Notes: generated from the sequence alone by a model not told the origin. A stretch of 64,000 nt of DNA from Mesorhizobium metallidurans STM 2683 (GCF_000350085.1 NZ_CAUM01000013.1:1-64000), one strand, 5' to 3'; counted from the stretch's first letter, positions 1 to 8,468 are shown. Numbers and translations are program-made.

Positions 1-849
1 AGCCCACAGCGCGCGCTCTTCCGCCGCATCGATCACACCGCTGGCGGCCGCGGCGGCGATATCGGGCGCCGAAAAGCCCTGGTGCGAACCGAACAGGCCG
101 AACCGCCCGAACAGGCCGCGCGGCGCGGTGATCAGCTTGAGCTGGGTCTTTGCGCCGAAACGGGTCTTGAGCACGCTGCGCATGTCGCCCAGCGCATCGA
201 CAAGGCCGAGCTCCAGTCCTTTCTTGCCGGTCCAGAACAGGCCGGTGAACAGGTCGGGATCGTCCTTGAGCCTTGTGCCGCGCCGGTCCTTGACGAGATC
301 GATGAAGGTCTCGTGCACCTCGAGCTGCAATGCCTTCAGCCGCTCGACATCCTCCTTCTTCTCCGGCTTGAACGGGTCGAGCACCGCCTTGTTCTGGCCG
401 GCGGTGTGGACGCGGCGCTCGACGCCGATCTTCTTCATCAGTTCGGGAAAGCCGAACGAGGCCGACACCACGCCGATCGAGCCGACGATGGAGGAGGGGT
501 CGGCAAAGATCTCGTCGCCGGCGACCGCGATCATGTAGCCGCCGGACGCCGCCACATCCTCGATGAAGACCAGGACCTTTTTGTTCTTCCCGTTCGCCAG
601 GTCGCGGATGCGCCTGAAGATCAGCCGCGACTGCACCGGCGAACCGCCCGGCGAATTGATCGAGATGGCGACCGCCGGCGCGGCGAAGGAGAACGCCTTT
701 TCGATGAGGCCGGCGGTCGAAGCCAGCGACAGGCTCGGCCGGAACTGGCCGCCGCCGGCCATGATGGTGCCGTGCAACCGGATGACCGGAATGACGACGA
801 CGTCGGAGCGCCAGGATTTCGGCAGCAGGCGGTTGAGGAAGCGTTTCAC
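1..849 (-). CDS. S49 family signal peptide peptidase (SppA/SohB-like), C-terminus cut by window edge
   Basis: Serine protease of the S49 family, expected to cleave membrane-embedded remnant signal peptides at the cytoplasmic membrane. The reading frame starts at a GTG (847-849) preceded by GGAG and runs open to the left edge (283 codons visible). It begins MKRFLNRLLPKSWR and contains INSPGGSPVQS at about residue 65, the oxyanion region, and DVAASGGYMIA at about residue 95 with the nucleophile Ser in ASGGY. The segment VGSIGVVSASF follows. These are the conserved S49 core elements. The missing part is only the extreme C-terminus. Family call is firm; whether it is SppA or SohB type is not resolved. 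Confidence 0.9.
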   Translation of the reverse strand, partial: MKRFLNRLLPKSWRSDVVVIPVIRLHGTIMAGGGQFRPSLSLASTAGLIEKAFSFAAPAVAISINSPGGSPVQSRLIFRRIRDLANGKNKKVLVFIEDVAASGGYMIAVAGDEIFADPSSIVGSIGVVSASFGFPELMKKIGVERRVHTAGQNKAVLDPFKPEKKEDVERLKALQLEVHETFIDLVKDRRGTRLKDDPDLFTGLFWTGKKGLELGLVDALGDMRSVLKTRFGAKTQLKLITAPRGLFGRFGLFGSHQGFSAPDIAAAAASGVIDAAEERALWA

Positions 850-931
850 GAGGTCTCCGGTCAACAAGTTGAAAGCATGTAGGGATTCGCCGGCCAACCG
901 CAATGCCGCGCCGCCGGCCAGCAGCAATCAA

Positions 932-1732
932 TCAATCGCCAAACAGCGACGCCAGTCCATTGTTGATCATCTCGGTCCGCTCCGTTGGGCCGTCTCCCGA
1001 TTGCGCATGCAGCATCAGCGGCGGCCGGATCGACAGTTTTCCGCGTGCACCAAGTATTGCCCTGACGACGATGCGGATCGCCGCCGCATCGGGGCGCGGG
1101 TGGACGGCCAGCATCTCGGCGTCGCCGAAACGGCCCGACATCACGTCCAGAATGGCTCCGAGCTGCTCCGGCCGGGCAATAAGGGCGAGGCCGCCGCGCG
1201 GTCTGACCACCGCCGCGGCACTTCGGATCCAGTGGTCGAACAGCCCGTCCTCCATCACATGCGCCGCCTTTCTGAGCGCATCGGGCGTGGCGCGATCCTC
1301 GGCGGCGTTGAAAGGCGGGTTCATGATGACGAAATCGAAGGAATTGTCGGCAAGGCCGGCGCCTGCCCGTGCCCGGCCCGACAGGGTGACATCGGCGGCG
1401 AGCACCGAGGCGCGGTCGCCGAGATGGGCGTTGCCGGGGTGGGCGAGCGTGGTTGCGGCAAAACCCGCCATTTCAGGCGAGCGTTCGACGAGCACCACCT
1501 CGGCCGCCGGACAGCGCGACAGCACCGCAAGGCCCGCGGCACCGGCGCCCGCGCCGAAATCGGCGAGGCGGCCGGTGAAGGCGGACGGTACCGAAGCGGC
1601 CAGCATCATCGCGTCCATGCCGGCGCGGTGCCCCGCCTGTTTCGGCTGCACCAGCCAGAAGCGCCCGCGATGGAAGGCATCGACCGTATGGGCCGGCGTG
1701 TCGCGGACAAGGGTGGCGTGCGAGACGGACAT
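932..1732 (-). CDS. tRNA1(Val) (adenine-N6)-methyltransferase-like protein (TrmN6 family)
   Basis: A 266-residue class I SAM methyltransferase. The N-terminal part has the SAM-binding stretch DFGAGAGAAGLAVLSR at about residue 60. The catalytic motif MNPPFN at about residue 135 is the NPPF signature of N6-adenine methyltransferases acting on RNA or DNA. The opening RGRFWLVQPKQAGHR is the typical TrmN6/COG4123 N-terminus. The ATG at 1730-1732 shares one base with the TAA stop of the upstream DUF2007 gene, so the two are translationally coupled. A longer reading frame exists upstream but is a shadow of that gene. Confidence 0.88.
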   Translation of the reverse strand: MSVSHATLVRDTPAHTVDAFHRGRFWLVQPKQAGHRAGMDAMMLAASVPSAFTGRLADFGAGAGAAGLAVLSRCPAAEVVLVERSPEMAGFAATTLAHPGNAHLGDRASVLAADVTLSGRARAGAGLADNSFDFVIMNPPFNAAEDRATPDALRKAAHVMEDGLFDHWIRSAAAVVRPRGGLALIARPEQLGAILDVMSGRFGDAEMLAVHPRPDAAAIRIVVRAILGARGKLSIRPPLMLHAQSGDGPTERTEMINNGLASLFGD

Positions 1733-1956
1733 TATGTCAGGCGGATCTCGTTGGCGATGCCGGCATCCGTCAGGATGCGCCGCGCCGCGTCGGCCTGATC
1801 GGCGTCGACCATGATGCGCCGGGGCAGGATGCCGATTGACCCGTCGAGCACGCTCATGTTCTGGTCGGCCTCGAAACAGCCGATGCCGGCGTCGCGCATC
1901 AGCGATTCGACAAAGGAAATGATCACGGCATCGTTGGTGCGGATGAGCTCTATCAT
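1732..1956 (-). CDS. DUF2007 domain protein (putative signal-transducing protein)
   Basis: A 74-residue protein beginning MIELIRTNDAVIISFVESLM. DUF2007 proteins are short with a ferredoxin-like fold of the PII/ACT type; their role is unknown. The pattern of an N-terminal amphipathic helix, a central GCFEADQ segment and a C-terminal VDADQADAARRIL helix fits the family. The TAA stop overlaps the methyltransferase ATG by one base, indicating a two-gene operon. Function in the cell is not known. Confidence 0.85.
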   Translation of the reverse strand: MIELIRTNDAVIISFVESLMRDAGIGCFEADQNMSVLDGSIGILPRRIMVDADQADAARRILTDAGIANEIRLT

Positions 1957-2118
1957 CGGGCAAGGTTCGCAGTTTGCGGCGTTGATGTAAATGTGGATGG
2001 ACCCAGGCGCCAGGGCGCCCGCGCCAATTCGCCCCTTGCCGCCCCCGTGGGTAGCGCCCTAGAGTCCCCCTCAAGGGACCAACGTGCCGTCGTGCATATT
2101 GAGGTTGGGAGTTTTGTC

Positions 2119-3135
2119 GTGGGTGTCGTTCTCAACATTGAAAACGGGAAGCGTGAAGTTGCGTCCATCAAGGATCTCATCGATCTGACGGCGGCCGACA
2201 TGGCAAGGGTCAATGAATTGATCCTGTCGAAGGCCGGTTCCGATGTCGAAATGATCCCGGAGGTCGCCAACCACCTGATCTCGTCCGGCGGCAAGCGGCT
2301 GCGGCCGATGCTGACGCTCGCCTCGGCCCAGATGTTCGGCTATTCCGGCGAGGGCCACGTCAAACTCGCCACGTCGGTCGAATTCATGCACACGGCGACA
2401 CTTCTCCATGACGATGTCGTCGACGAGAGCGGCATGCGGCGCGGCAAGAAGACCGCCCGCATGATCTGGGGCAACCAGGCAAGCGTGCTGGTCGGCGATT
2501 TCCTGCTCGGTCAGGCTTTCCGCATGATGGTCGATGTCGGTTCGCTGGAAGCGCTCGACATCCTGTCGAGCGCTGCCTCGATCATCGCCGAGGGCGAAGT
2601 GATGCAGCTTGCCGCCGCAAAAAACCTCGAAACCACCGAGGATGAACATTTTGCCGTCATCAAGGCCAAGACCGCGGCCCTGTTCTCGGCCGCCGCCGAG
2701 GTCGGGCCCGTCATCGCCCAGGCGACGCGCAACGATCGCGCGGCGCTGCGCTCCTATGGCATGAATCTCGGCCTGGCCTTCCAGCTGATCGACGATGCGC
2801 TGGACTATGGCGGCACCAGCAAGGATCTGGGCAAGAATGTCGGCGACGACTTTCGCGAGGGCAAGGTGACGCTGCCGGTGATCCTCGCCTATAGGCGCGG
2901 CACCAAGGCCGAACGCACCTTCTGGAAGCGCGCCATCGAGGACAATGTCACCGACGACGCGGGGCTGGAAAAGGCGATCGGCCTGATGACCCGCCACGGG
3001 GCGATCGCCGACACGATCGGGCGTGCCCGCCATTTCGGCGAGATCGCCCGCGACGCGCTGGCGCCGCTCGAGGCGACGCCGCAGAAGTCGGCGCTGATCG
3101 ACGTCATCGATTTCTGCATCAGCCGGGTGAACTGA
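2119..3135 (+). CDS. ispB: Polyprenyl (octa/decaprenyl) diphosphate synthase
   Basis: Trans-prenyltransferase that elongates farnesyl diphosphate with isopentenyl diphosphate to make the ubiquinone side chain. The 338-residue protein has the first aspartate-rich motif in LLHDDVVDES (about residue 95) and the second in FQLIDDALDY (about residue 225), with GGKRLRPML as the substrate-binding segment. The chosen GTG start at 2119 has GGGAG eight bases upstream; the open frame extends to 1993 but that part overlaps the promoter side of the divergent DUF2007 gene. It complements ubiA at 17.7 kb and dxs at 55.7 kb in the window. Chain length cannot be read from sequence by eye, so octa- versus decaprenyl is open. 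Confidence 0.93.
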   Translation: MGVVLNIENGKREVASIKDLIDLTAADMARVNELILSKAGSDVEMIPEVANHLISSGGKRLRPMLTLASAQMFGYSGEGHVKLATSVEFMHTATLLHDDVVDESGMRRGKKTARMIWGNQASVLVGDFLLGQAFRMMVDVGSLEALDILSSAASIIAEGEVMQLAAAKNLETTEDEHFAVIKAKTAALFSAAAEVGPVIAQATRNDRAALRSYGMNLGLAFQLIDDALDYGGTSKDLGKNVGDDFREGKVTLPVILAYRRGTKAERTFWKRAIEDNVTDDAGLEKAIGLMTRHGAIADTIGRARHFGEIARDALAPLEATPQKSALIDVIDFCISRVN

Positions 3136-3212
3136 CCAGCGCCCGGTGCGCCGAAGCAACTTTGGCGCGAAAATCCCGCAGCGGCCGTCTCGACAAGCCG
3201 TTGCGATGCAAA

Positions 3213-3222
3213 TTATCTATAA
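3213..3222 (+). promoter_or_regulatory. BioR operator upstream of bioR
   Basis: TTATCTATAA matches the alphaproteobacterial BioR consensus TTATMKATAA in every position. It ends three bases before the bioR ATG, so a bound repressor would cover the translation start region and probably the promoter, giving autoregulation. No Shine-Dalgarno sequence fits between box and start. Confidence 0.85.
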
Positions 3223-3225
3223 AAC

Positions 3226-3894
3226 ATGGCAAAGACCGCAGACGACACCATCGCCGTCCGCATCAGCAAGGTGCTGGCGGATCGCATCATCTCCGGCGTC
3301 ATCGAGCCGGGGGCCCGGCTGCGGCAGGATCACATCGCCGAGGAATTCCAGACCAGCCATGTTCCGGTACGCGAGGCTTTCCGGCGTCTCGAGGCGCAAG
3401 GGCTGGCGACCGGCGAGCCGCGCCGCGGCGTGCGCGTCGCATCCTTCGATCTCGGCGAGGTCAGGGAAGTCGCCGAGATGCGGGCCGCCCTCGAAGTGCT
3501 GGCGCTGCGCCACGCCGCGCCACATCTGACGGCGGCCATCCTTCATCTCGCCGAGGAGGCGACCAAGGCCGGCGACAAATCCCGCGATGTCCGCTCCTGG
3601 GAAGAGGCCAACCGCACCTTTCACCGGCTGATCCTGGCGCCATGCGGCATGCCGCGTCTGCTCGCCACCATCGATGACCTGCACGCCGCAAGCGCCCGCT
3701 TCCTGTTCGCCGCCTGGCGATCGGAATGGGAAACCCGCACCGATCAGGATCACCGGGCAATCCTGAGTGCGCTCCGGCAAGGCAACACCGAATCGGCCGC
3801 CGCCACGCTTGGCCGGCATGTGCAGTGGATCGGCCAGAAGCCGGTCAAGACGGCGTCCGGCAGGACGCGGGACGCCTTCGCTATCGTTGGCTAA
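3226..3894 (+). CDS. bioR: BioR, GntR-family repressor of biotin genes
   Basis: A 222-residue GntR/FadR-subfamily regulator. Residues 1-75 form the winged helix (VRISKVLADRIISGVIEPG, then VPVREAFRRLEAQGL) and residues 80-215 the all-helical FCD effector domain (EVAEMRAALEVLALRHA). GntR regulators are common; the specific call rests on the BioR box TTATCTATAA directly before this gene and again before bioY. BioR represses biotin synthesis and uptake genes in Brucella, Agrobacterium and related bacteria. No bioBFDA genes are in the window, so here it visibly controls only itself and bioY. The start lacks a Shine-Dalgarno sequence and may be leaderless. Confidence 0.88.
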   Translation: MAKTADDTIAVRISKVLADRIISGVIEPGARLRQDHIAEEFQTSHVPVREAFRRLEAQGLATGEPRRGVRVASFDLGEVREVAEMRAALEVLALRHAAPHLTAAILHLAEEATKAGDKSRDVRSWEEANRTFHRLILAPCGMPRLLATIDDLHAASARFLFAAWRSEWETRTDQDHRAILSALRQGNTESAAATLGRHVQWIGQKPVKTASGRTRDAFAIVG

Positions 3895-4064
3895 ATGCGA
3901 GCGAAGGCAGGCGGCCCTCGGCGCAGCGGAGCAGAATGTCAGCCGTAGCGATCCTTCACACCCCCCTCCGGCCTTCTTTCCAAGATTCTGCATCGCAACG
4001 CTCGAAAAGCCGAGGCTCTGAAGCTTTTTTGGAGCGAGGGATTGCCATGCCGCCAGAAATATGG

Positions 4065-4083
4065 ATTCGATAATAGATCGAAT
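4065..4083. promoter_or_regulatory. Perfect inverted repeat upstream of bioY
   Basis: ATTCGAT-AATAG-ATCGAAT, two 7-base arms around five bases, lies eight bases before the BioR box of bioY. It could be a second operator or part of the promoter region. No known regulator consensus is recognised. Confidence 0.4.
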
Positions 4084-4090
4084 ACAAAAA

Positions 4091-4100
4091 TTATCTATAA
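4091..4100 (+). promoter_or_regulatory. BioR operator upstream of bioY
   Basis: TTATCTATAA, identical in all ten bases to the box before bioR and matching the BioR consensus. It sits 25 bases before the bioY GTG start, a normal operator position overlapping the promoter. Confidence 0.87.
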
Positions 4101-4125
4101 TTTTAAACCAATCGAGGAAACCATC

Positions 4126-4716
4126 GTGACCGAGATCGCCTTTTCATCCCGCAAGCCGTCCTTCAGCCCACTTCGCCTGCAGGACCGCTCTCTCGGCTGG
4201 CAGGCCGGAGCCGTTGTCCTCGGCACGCTGTTTCTGGCGCTGTCGTCCTATATCGAGGTGCCGATGGTGCCGGTGCCGGTGACCATGCAGACCTTTGCCG
4301 TGACGCTGATCGGTGCTCTCTATGGCTGGCGGCTTGGCGCTGTCACCATCGCGGCCTGGCTTGTCGAGGGTGCAGTGGGCTTTCCGGTGCTCGCCGGCGG
4401 CGCAGCCGGCGTGCAGCATTTCCTTGGGCCAACCGGCGGCTATCTCTTTGCCTTCCCGCTTACCGGCGCGCTGGTCGGCTGGCTGGCCGAACGCGGCTGG
4501 AACGGCAACCGGGTCGTGCTGGCCTTTGCCGCCATGCTGCTTGGCAACCTCGCTTGCCTGGCTCTCGGTACGGCGTGGCTTGCCGTCATGATCGGTCTCG
4601 AAAAAGCTATCACTTTCGGCTTTCTGCCGTTTATCGTTGGCGGTTTGCTCAAGTCGGCGCTGGGCGCCGCGACGTTGAAGCTGTTTGCCGGCAACAAGGT
4701 GGATCAGATCTCCTGA
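4126..4716 (+). CDS. bioY: BioY, biotin transporter substrate-binding (S) component
   Basis: A 196-residue integral membrane protein of the BioY family, the S component of ECF-type biotin importers. After a hydrophilic N-terminus it has about six hydrophobic segments; PMVPVPVTMQTFAVTLIGAL and the segment AGGAAGVQHFLGPTGGYL are the hallmark BioY motifs. The GTG at 4126 is chosen because GAGGA lies eight bases upstream and the BioR box lies just before it. No bioM/bioN energising genes are adjacent, so BioY either works alone or uses a remote ECF module. Repressed by BioR when biotin is plentiful (inferred from the box). Confidence 0.93.
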   Translation: MTEIAFSSRKPSFSPLRLQDRSLGWQAGAVVLGTLFLALSSYIEVPMVPVPVTMQTFAVTLIGALYGWRLGAVTIAAWLVEGAVGFPVLAGGAAGVQHFLGPTGGYLFAFPLTGALVGWLAERGWNGNRVVLAFAAMLLGNLACLALGTAWLAVMIGLEKAITFGFLPFIVGGLLKSALGAATLKLFAGNKVDQIS

Positions 4717-4721
4717 AAGCG

Positions 4722-5138
4722 ATGACCGTCAGGCTGCGCTCCCATCATCTGCTGTGTCTGCTGACCTATGTCGGCAAGGGCTATAGCGCCGCCTTTACGG
4801 CAAACTATGACAAGATCGCGGAGCGTCTTGGCCGGAGTGAGGATATCCTGATCGTCTCCGGCCCCGATGACATCTGCGCGCCGCTGCTCGGCGAGCCGGA
4901 GCCGCATTGCCTGCGCGAAAGCGCAGCCGAGCGGGACCGGCTTGCGGCGCGCGACGTTGGAAATTTGCTGGCTCGGCCGATCCAGCCTGGCGCCCGTGTC
5001 AGCCTCGACCCCGGAATTTTGGCCGCGATGCGCGAGGCCTTTTCGGCCGGGCACACACGCCAGGCATGCCAGGGCTGCGAATGGGCCGGGCTATGCAGCG
5101 CCGTGGCCGCCAGCGGCTATCGCGGCACCCGGCTCTAG
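4722..5138 (+). CDS. DUF1284 domain protein
   Basis: A 138-residue protein starting MTVRLRSHHLLCLLTYVGKG, the diagnostic N-terminus of DUF1284. It has six cysteines: one at residue 12, two mid-protein (near residues 52 and 63) and a C-terminal CQGCEWAGLC cluster, a pattern compatible with metal or Fe-S binding, which is an inference. It starts five bases after the bioY stop, so it is probably co-transcribed and under BioR control. A link to biotin is suggested only by that position. Confidence 0.85.
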   Translation: MTVRLRSHHLLCLLTYVGKGYSAAFTANYDKIAERLGRSEDILIVSGPDDICAPLLGEPEPHCLRESAAERDRLAARDVGNLLARPIQPGARVSLDPGILAAMREAFSAGHTRQACQGCEWAGLCSAVAASGYRGTRL

Positions 5139-5240
5139 AGCATTTTGCAGCCCAAGTGGTTACACTTGGCGTCGCATAAATGCGGCTAAAACAAACAGAT
5201 AGAGCGGGATGCCCCCGTTCCAATCCAAATGCATCCCGCT
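5139..5240 (+). repeat. Dispersed three-hairpin intergenic repeat, copy 1
   Basis: Begins GAGCATTTTGCAGCC and contains three consecutive stem-loops: CCAAGTG/CACTTGG, CGCAT/ATGCG, and AGCGGGATGC (5203-5212) with GCATCCCGCT (5231-5240). The same element lies inverted at 13171-13259, with paired substitutions in the first stem. It lies just after the DUF1284 stop and may also end that transcript. Confidence 0.75.
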
Positions 5241-5271
5241 GTGACGCATATCGCTCAGCCAGGCCTGCAGC

Positions 5272-6372
5272 CTACAAAAACGACCGCGCGCTTTTCAGCA
5301 GCGCCACGAGTTGGCTTTGGCGGTTGGTTCCGGTCTTTCGGAAGATTCGTTCCAGATAGGACCGAGCCGATTTGACCGCGACGCCGACCTCCATGGCCGC
5401 TTCCTGCGTGGAACGGCCCGAAGCAAGCGCGGCGGCCAGCCGGGCTTCCGCCGGCGTCAGGTCGAACAGGGCCGAAAGGATGCTCGGCGACGCAATGGTG
5501 GCATCGACGCTTACCGTGGTCGCGGCGACCAGAATTTCGGCGCCCGAAAAAATATCGTGCGCGGCGCGGCGCAACGGCAACAGGTGAACGATCAGCGCGG
5601 GTCGCTCCTGCGCGGCCGGAACGGGGATGGATCGCACGACGCGATTATCCCTGTTCTGTACGACGGCCTGCTGGAAAAGCGCGTTTGCCGGTTCGTCGGC
5701 AAGCGCCATGCCGCCATGAGCCAGGGACAGGAAGACGTCCGCCATCCCGTCCAGGAGGCTGTTGGCCAACAGCACGAGGCCCGATCCGCCTGTGACGGCG
5801 GCCGGCAATCCCATGTCACCGAGGACGGACACGGCCGTGTCTGCCCGTTCCAGACCCAGGCGCTGGGCAATGAGGCCAGCCCGTACCAGATGCGGACGCA
5901 GCCCGTTCAACAGATCGATCGTGGCCTGATCGTAACCGCCGTCCTTTAGCCAGCGCTGGAAGAAAAACAGGAGAAGCTCTCCGCTGGGCATCGAAATCGA
6001 TGTGCATACAGGCGATCCGACGCCGAACGTTCTGGCGCTGGCATGAAGGGGATCGCGCTCGATCTCCTCGCCGGTCATGAAATCGTCGATCCGCACGAAG
6101 CTTGCCGGCCGTGCGCTCAACATGCGCTGCACGCTCTGGGAAAGCGTCCAGTTGTCCCTCGCCATGAACGCGTCGAGCAAGGGCAGGAGATGCGCCTCGC
6201 CGATGGCGCGAACCGGCGCATGGTCGCTGACCACGAAAATCGCACCGCCCGCCGAGCGCGAGAGCGCGCTGGCCGCTTCCAGCGCATCCGGCCACAGCTC
6301 GGCTGCGAACGCCGCTTCGTAGATCCGATCGACAATGGCGAAGGCTTGCTCGTTGCGCGGCATTTCCAGCAT
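5272..6372 (-). CDS. LuxR-type helix-turn-helix transcriptional regulator
   Basis: A 366-residue regulator. The last 60 residues form a LuxR/GerE helix-turn-helix (LFDLTPAEARLAAALASGRS, then SARSYLERIFRKTGTNRQSQ). The upstream 300 residues have no recognised sensor domain, though the layout resembles other large rhizobial LuxR-like proteins without a receiver domain. The ATG at 6372 is chosen because GAGGAGGT lies six bases upstream; an in-frame start 15 codons earlier lacks this. The gene is divergent from the TPR gene, with about 300 bases between. Target genes unknown. Confidence 0.85.
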   Translation of the reverse strand: MLEMPRNEQAFAIVDRIYEAAFAAELWPDALEAASALSRSAGGAIFVVSDHAPVRAIGEAHLLPLLDAFMARDNWTLSQSVQRMLSARPASFVRIDDFMTGEEIERDPLHASARTFGVGSPVCTSISMPSGELLLFFFQRWLKDGGYDQATIDLLNGLRPHLVRAGLIAQRLGLERADTAVSVLGDMGLPAAVTGGSGLVLLANSLLDGMADVFLSLAHGGMALADEPANALFQQAVVQNRDNRVVRSIPVPAAQERPALIVHLLPLRRAAHDIFSGAEILVAATTVSVDATIASPSILSALFDLTPAEARLAAALASGRSTQEAAMEVGVAVKSARSYLERIFRKTGTNRQSQLVALLKSARSFL

Positions 6373-6490
6373 CGGCACCTCCTCGGCGTGGCAAGCGCAT
6401 CCATCCGCACGCACCACGCGTCATTCCGTTGCGGCAGTTCTCGCCCCTTGCTGCTTACGCATCGCTTACGGGAACATCGGAGGAATTGAA

Positions 6491-6565
6491 GTGAACAACG
6501 TCACATTGGAACGTCGCATAGCGATATTCGAAGAGGTGCATTCGCTTGTCGCCATGCTTTCTTAA
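6491..6565 (+). CDS. Possible 24-residue small protein
   Basis: A GTG-started frame (6491-6565) with a strong GGAGGA seven bases upstream, encoding MNNVTLERRIAIFEEVHSLV plus four residues. The predicted product is a single amphipathic helix. It lies between the divergent LuxR regulator and the TPR gene. The ribosome binding site is the main support; there is no family match and the frame could be chance. Confidence 0.25.
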   Translation: MNNVTLERRIAIFEEVHSLVAMLS

Positions 6566-6689
6566 GCGCATGACCCGATTGTGAATTCGGGCCGGATTGA
6601 TGCTTGACCCAAAAAAGGCCATGCTTTGCCCGGAAAAGATCGAGTCTACGGTGACCCCGCTGATGCGGGAGCCCCAGGCTGAAAGGGAT

Positions 6690-8468
6690 ATGATGCGGCA
6701 AGGATGTGCGCGCTGGCTGGCAGGGCTGGCAATTGTGACGGCCATGGCGGTGTCCGATCTGCCGGCCCAGGCCAAACAGACCACCGAACCGGTCAAGATC
6801 ACATCCTTCTCGGGCGCTTATCTCGCCGCGCGGACCGCCGAAGGCGACAACGATCTCGACAACGCCATCACCTACTACAAGCAGGCGCTCGCCTTCGATC
6901 CCAGCAACACCTCGTTGCAGCAAAGCCTGATGCTGTCGCTGATCGCGCAGGGCCGCTTCGACGAATCCCTGGTCTATGCCGACAAGCTCAAGACGGTTCC
7001 CGACGTCGAGCGGTTCTCGCGCCTGGCGCTCGCCGTCGATTCCTTCCATAAGAAGGACTTTACCAAGGCCGAATACTGGCTCAAGCTTTCGCTCGAATCC
7101 GATCTCGACCGGCTGATCTCGGGCGTCATGACCGGCTGGGCCAAGCAGGGCGCCGGCGACAGCAGCGATGCCTTGGCCTTCGTCGACAAGCTGCAGGGGC
7201 CTGACTGGTTCGGCCTGTTCAAATCCTTCCATCGCGCGCTGATCGCCGACGTGTCGGGCCAGACCGAAAAGGCGGATGCGATCTATGCCGCGACCTTGGC
7301 TGACACGACGGCCGGCGGTGCCGCGCCCGAAACCTGGCTGCGCAACGCGCAGGCCTATGCCTCTTTCCTCGCCCGTAAGGGCGACAAGGCCAAGGCGCTT
7401 TCCGTCCTCGACCAGGCGGAGACGTTTGCGCCCGGCAAGGTTGAGATATCGGCCCTTCGCGACAAGATCACCAAGGGCGAAAAGGTCGAGCCCTTCGTTG
7501 CCGGCCCGTCCGACGGCGCCTCGGAAATCCTGCTCGACCTCGCCACCGCGCTCAATCGCGGCGGCGGCGAGCCGTTCGTGCGCCTCTATCTGCAATATGC
7601 CCTGGCGCTGAAGCCCGACAGCGACGCGGCCCTCGTCCAGCTCGCCGCCGTCGCCGAGCAATTGAAGGACGGCGAAGGCGCCATCGCCTTGTATCGCCGC
7701 ATTCCGGCCAGTTCGCCGCTGAAGCAGCTTTCGGACCTGCAACTCGGCCTCAACCTTGCCGATCTCGACCGTCAAGACGAGGCGGTGACCTATCTGAAGG
7801 CCCTGGTCGACGCGCATCCCGACGACATGCGCGCCTATCTGGCGCTCGGCGGCGTCTACGCCTCGAAGGAGGATTTCCGCTCCGCGGCCAATGTCTACGA
7901 CAAGGCGGTGGAGGTGCTGAAGACGCCGACCGGCGCCAACTGGAACATCTTCTACCAGCGCGGCATCGCCTACGAGCGGCTGAAGGAATGGCCGAAGGCC
8001 GAGCCGAATTTCCGCAAGGCGCTGGAATTGTTCCCCGACCAACCGCAGGTTCTGAACTATCTCGGCTATTCCTGGGTCGACATGAACATGAACCTCAAGG
8101 AAGGCCTTCAGATGATCCAGAAGGCGGTCGATCTCAGGCCAAGCGACGGCTACATCGTCGATTCGCTGGGCTGGGCCTATTACCGCCTTGGCCGGTTCGA
8201 CGACGCTGTGCGTGAAATGGAGCGAGCCGTGTCGCTGAAGCCGGAGGATCCGGTGCTGAACGATCACCTCGGCGACGCCTACTGGCGCGTCGGCCGCAAG
8301 CTGGAAGCCACCTTCCAGTGGAACCAGGCCCGCGACCTGAAGCCGGACCCGGATGTGCTCGCCGCCGTGCTGCGGAAGCTTTTGAAGGGCCTGCCTCCGA
8401 TCGAATCCAACACGGCGCAGGAAACCCCGAAGGTGAAGCCCGAGCCGGTGCCTGCGCCGAAGGGGTGA
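6690..8468 (+). CDS. Exported tetratricopeptide repeat protein
   Basis: A 592-residue protein with a signal peptide (MMRQGCARWLAGLAIVTAMA, cleavage near LPAQA-KQ) followed by many TPR units, for example DLDNAITYYKQALAFDPSN at the start and YRLGRFDDAVREMERAVSLK near the end. Proteins of this type act as periplasmic or outer-membrane-associated scaffolds, often in envelope assembly. The ATG at 6690 is preceded by GAAAGGGAT; an upstream in-frame start at 6597 would bury the signal sequence. The C-terminus is a Pro/Lys/Glu-rich tail. The gene is followed by a palindromic repeat and then glyQ. Confidence 0.87.
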   Translation: MMRQGCARWLAGLAIVTAMAVSDLPAQAKQTTEPVKITSFSGAYLAARTAEGDNDLDNAITYYKQALAFDPSNTSLQQSLMLSLIAQGRFDESLVYADKLKTVPDVERFSRLALAVDSFHKKDFTKAEYWLKLSLESDLDRLISGVMTGWAKQGAGDSSDALAFVDKLQGPDWFGLFKSFHRALIADVSGQTEKADAIYAATLADTTAGGAAPETWLRNAQAYASFLARKGDKAKALSVLDQAETFAPGKVEISALRDKITKGEKVEPFVAGPSDGASEILLDLATALNRGGGEPFVRLYLQYALALKPDSDAALVQLAAVAEQLKDGEGAIALYRRIPASSPLKQLSDLQLGLNLADLDRQDEAVTYLKALVDAHPDDMRAYLALGGVYASKEDFRSAANVYDKAVEVLKTPTGANWNIFYQRGIAYERLKEWPKAEPNFRKALELFPDQPQVLNYLGYSWVDMNMNLKEGLQMIQKAVDLRPSDGYIVDSLGWAYYRLGRFDDAVREMERAVSLKPEDPVLNDHLGDAYWRVGRKLEATFQWNQARDLKPDPDVLAAVLRKLLKGLPPIESNTAQETPKVKPEPVPAPKG

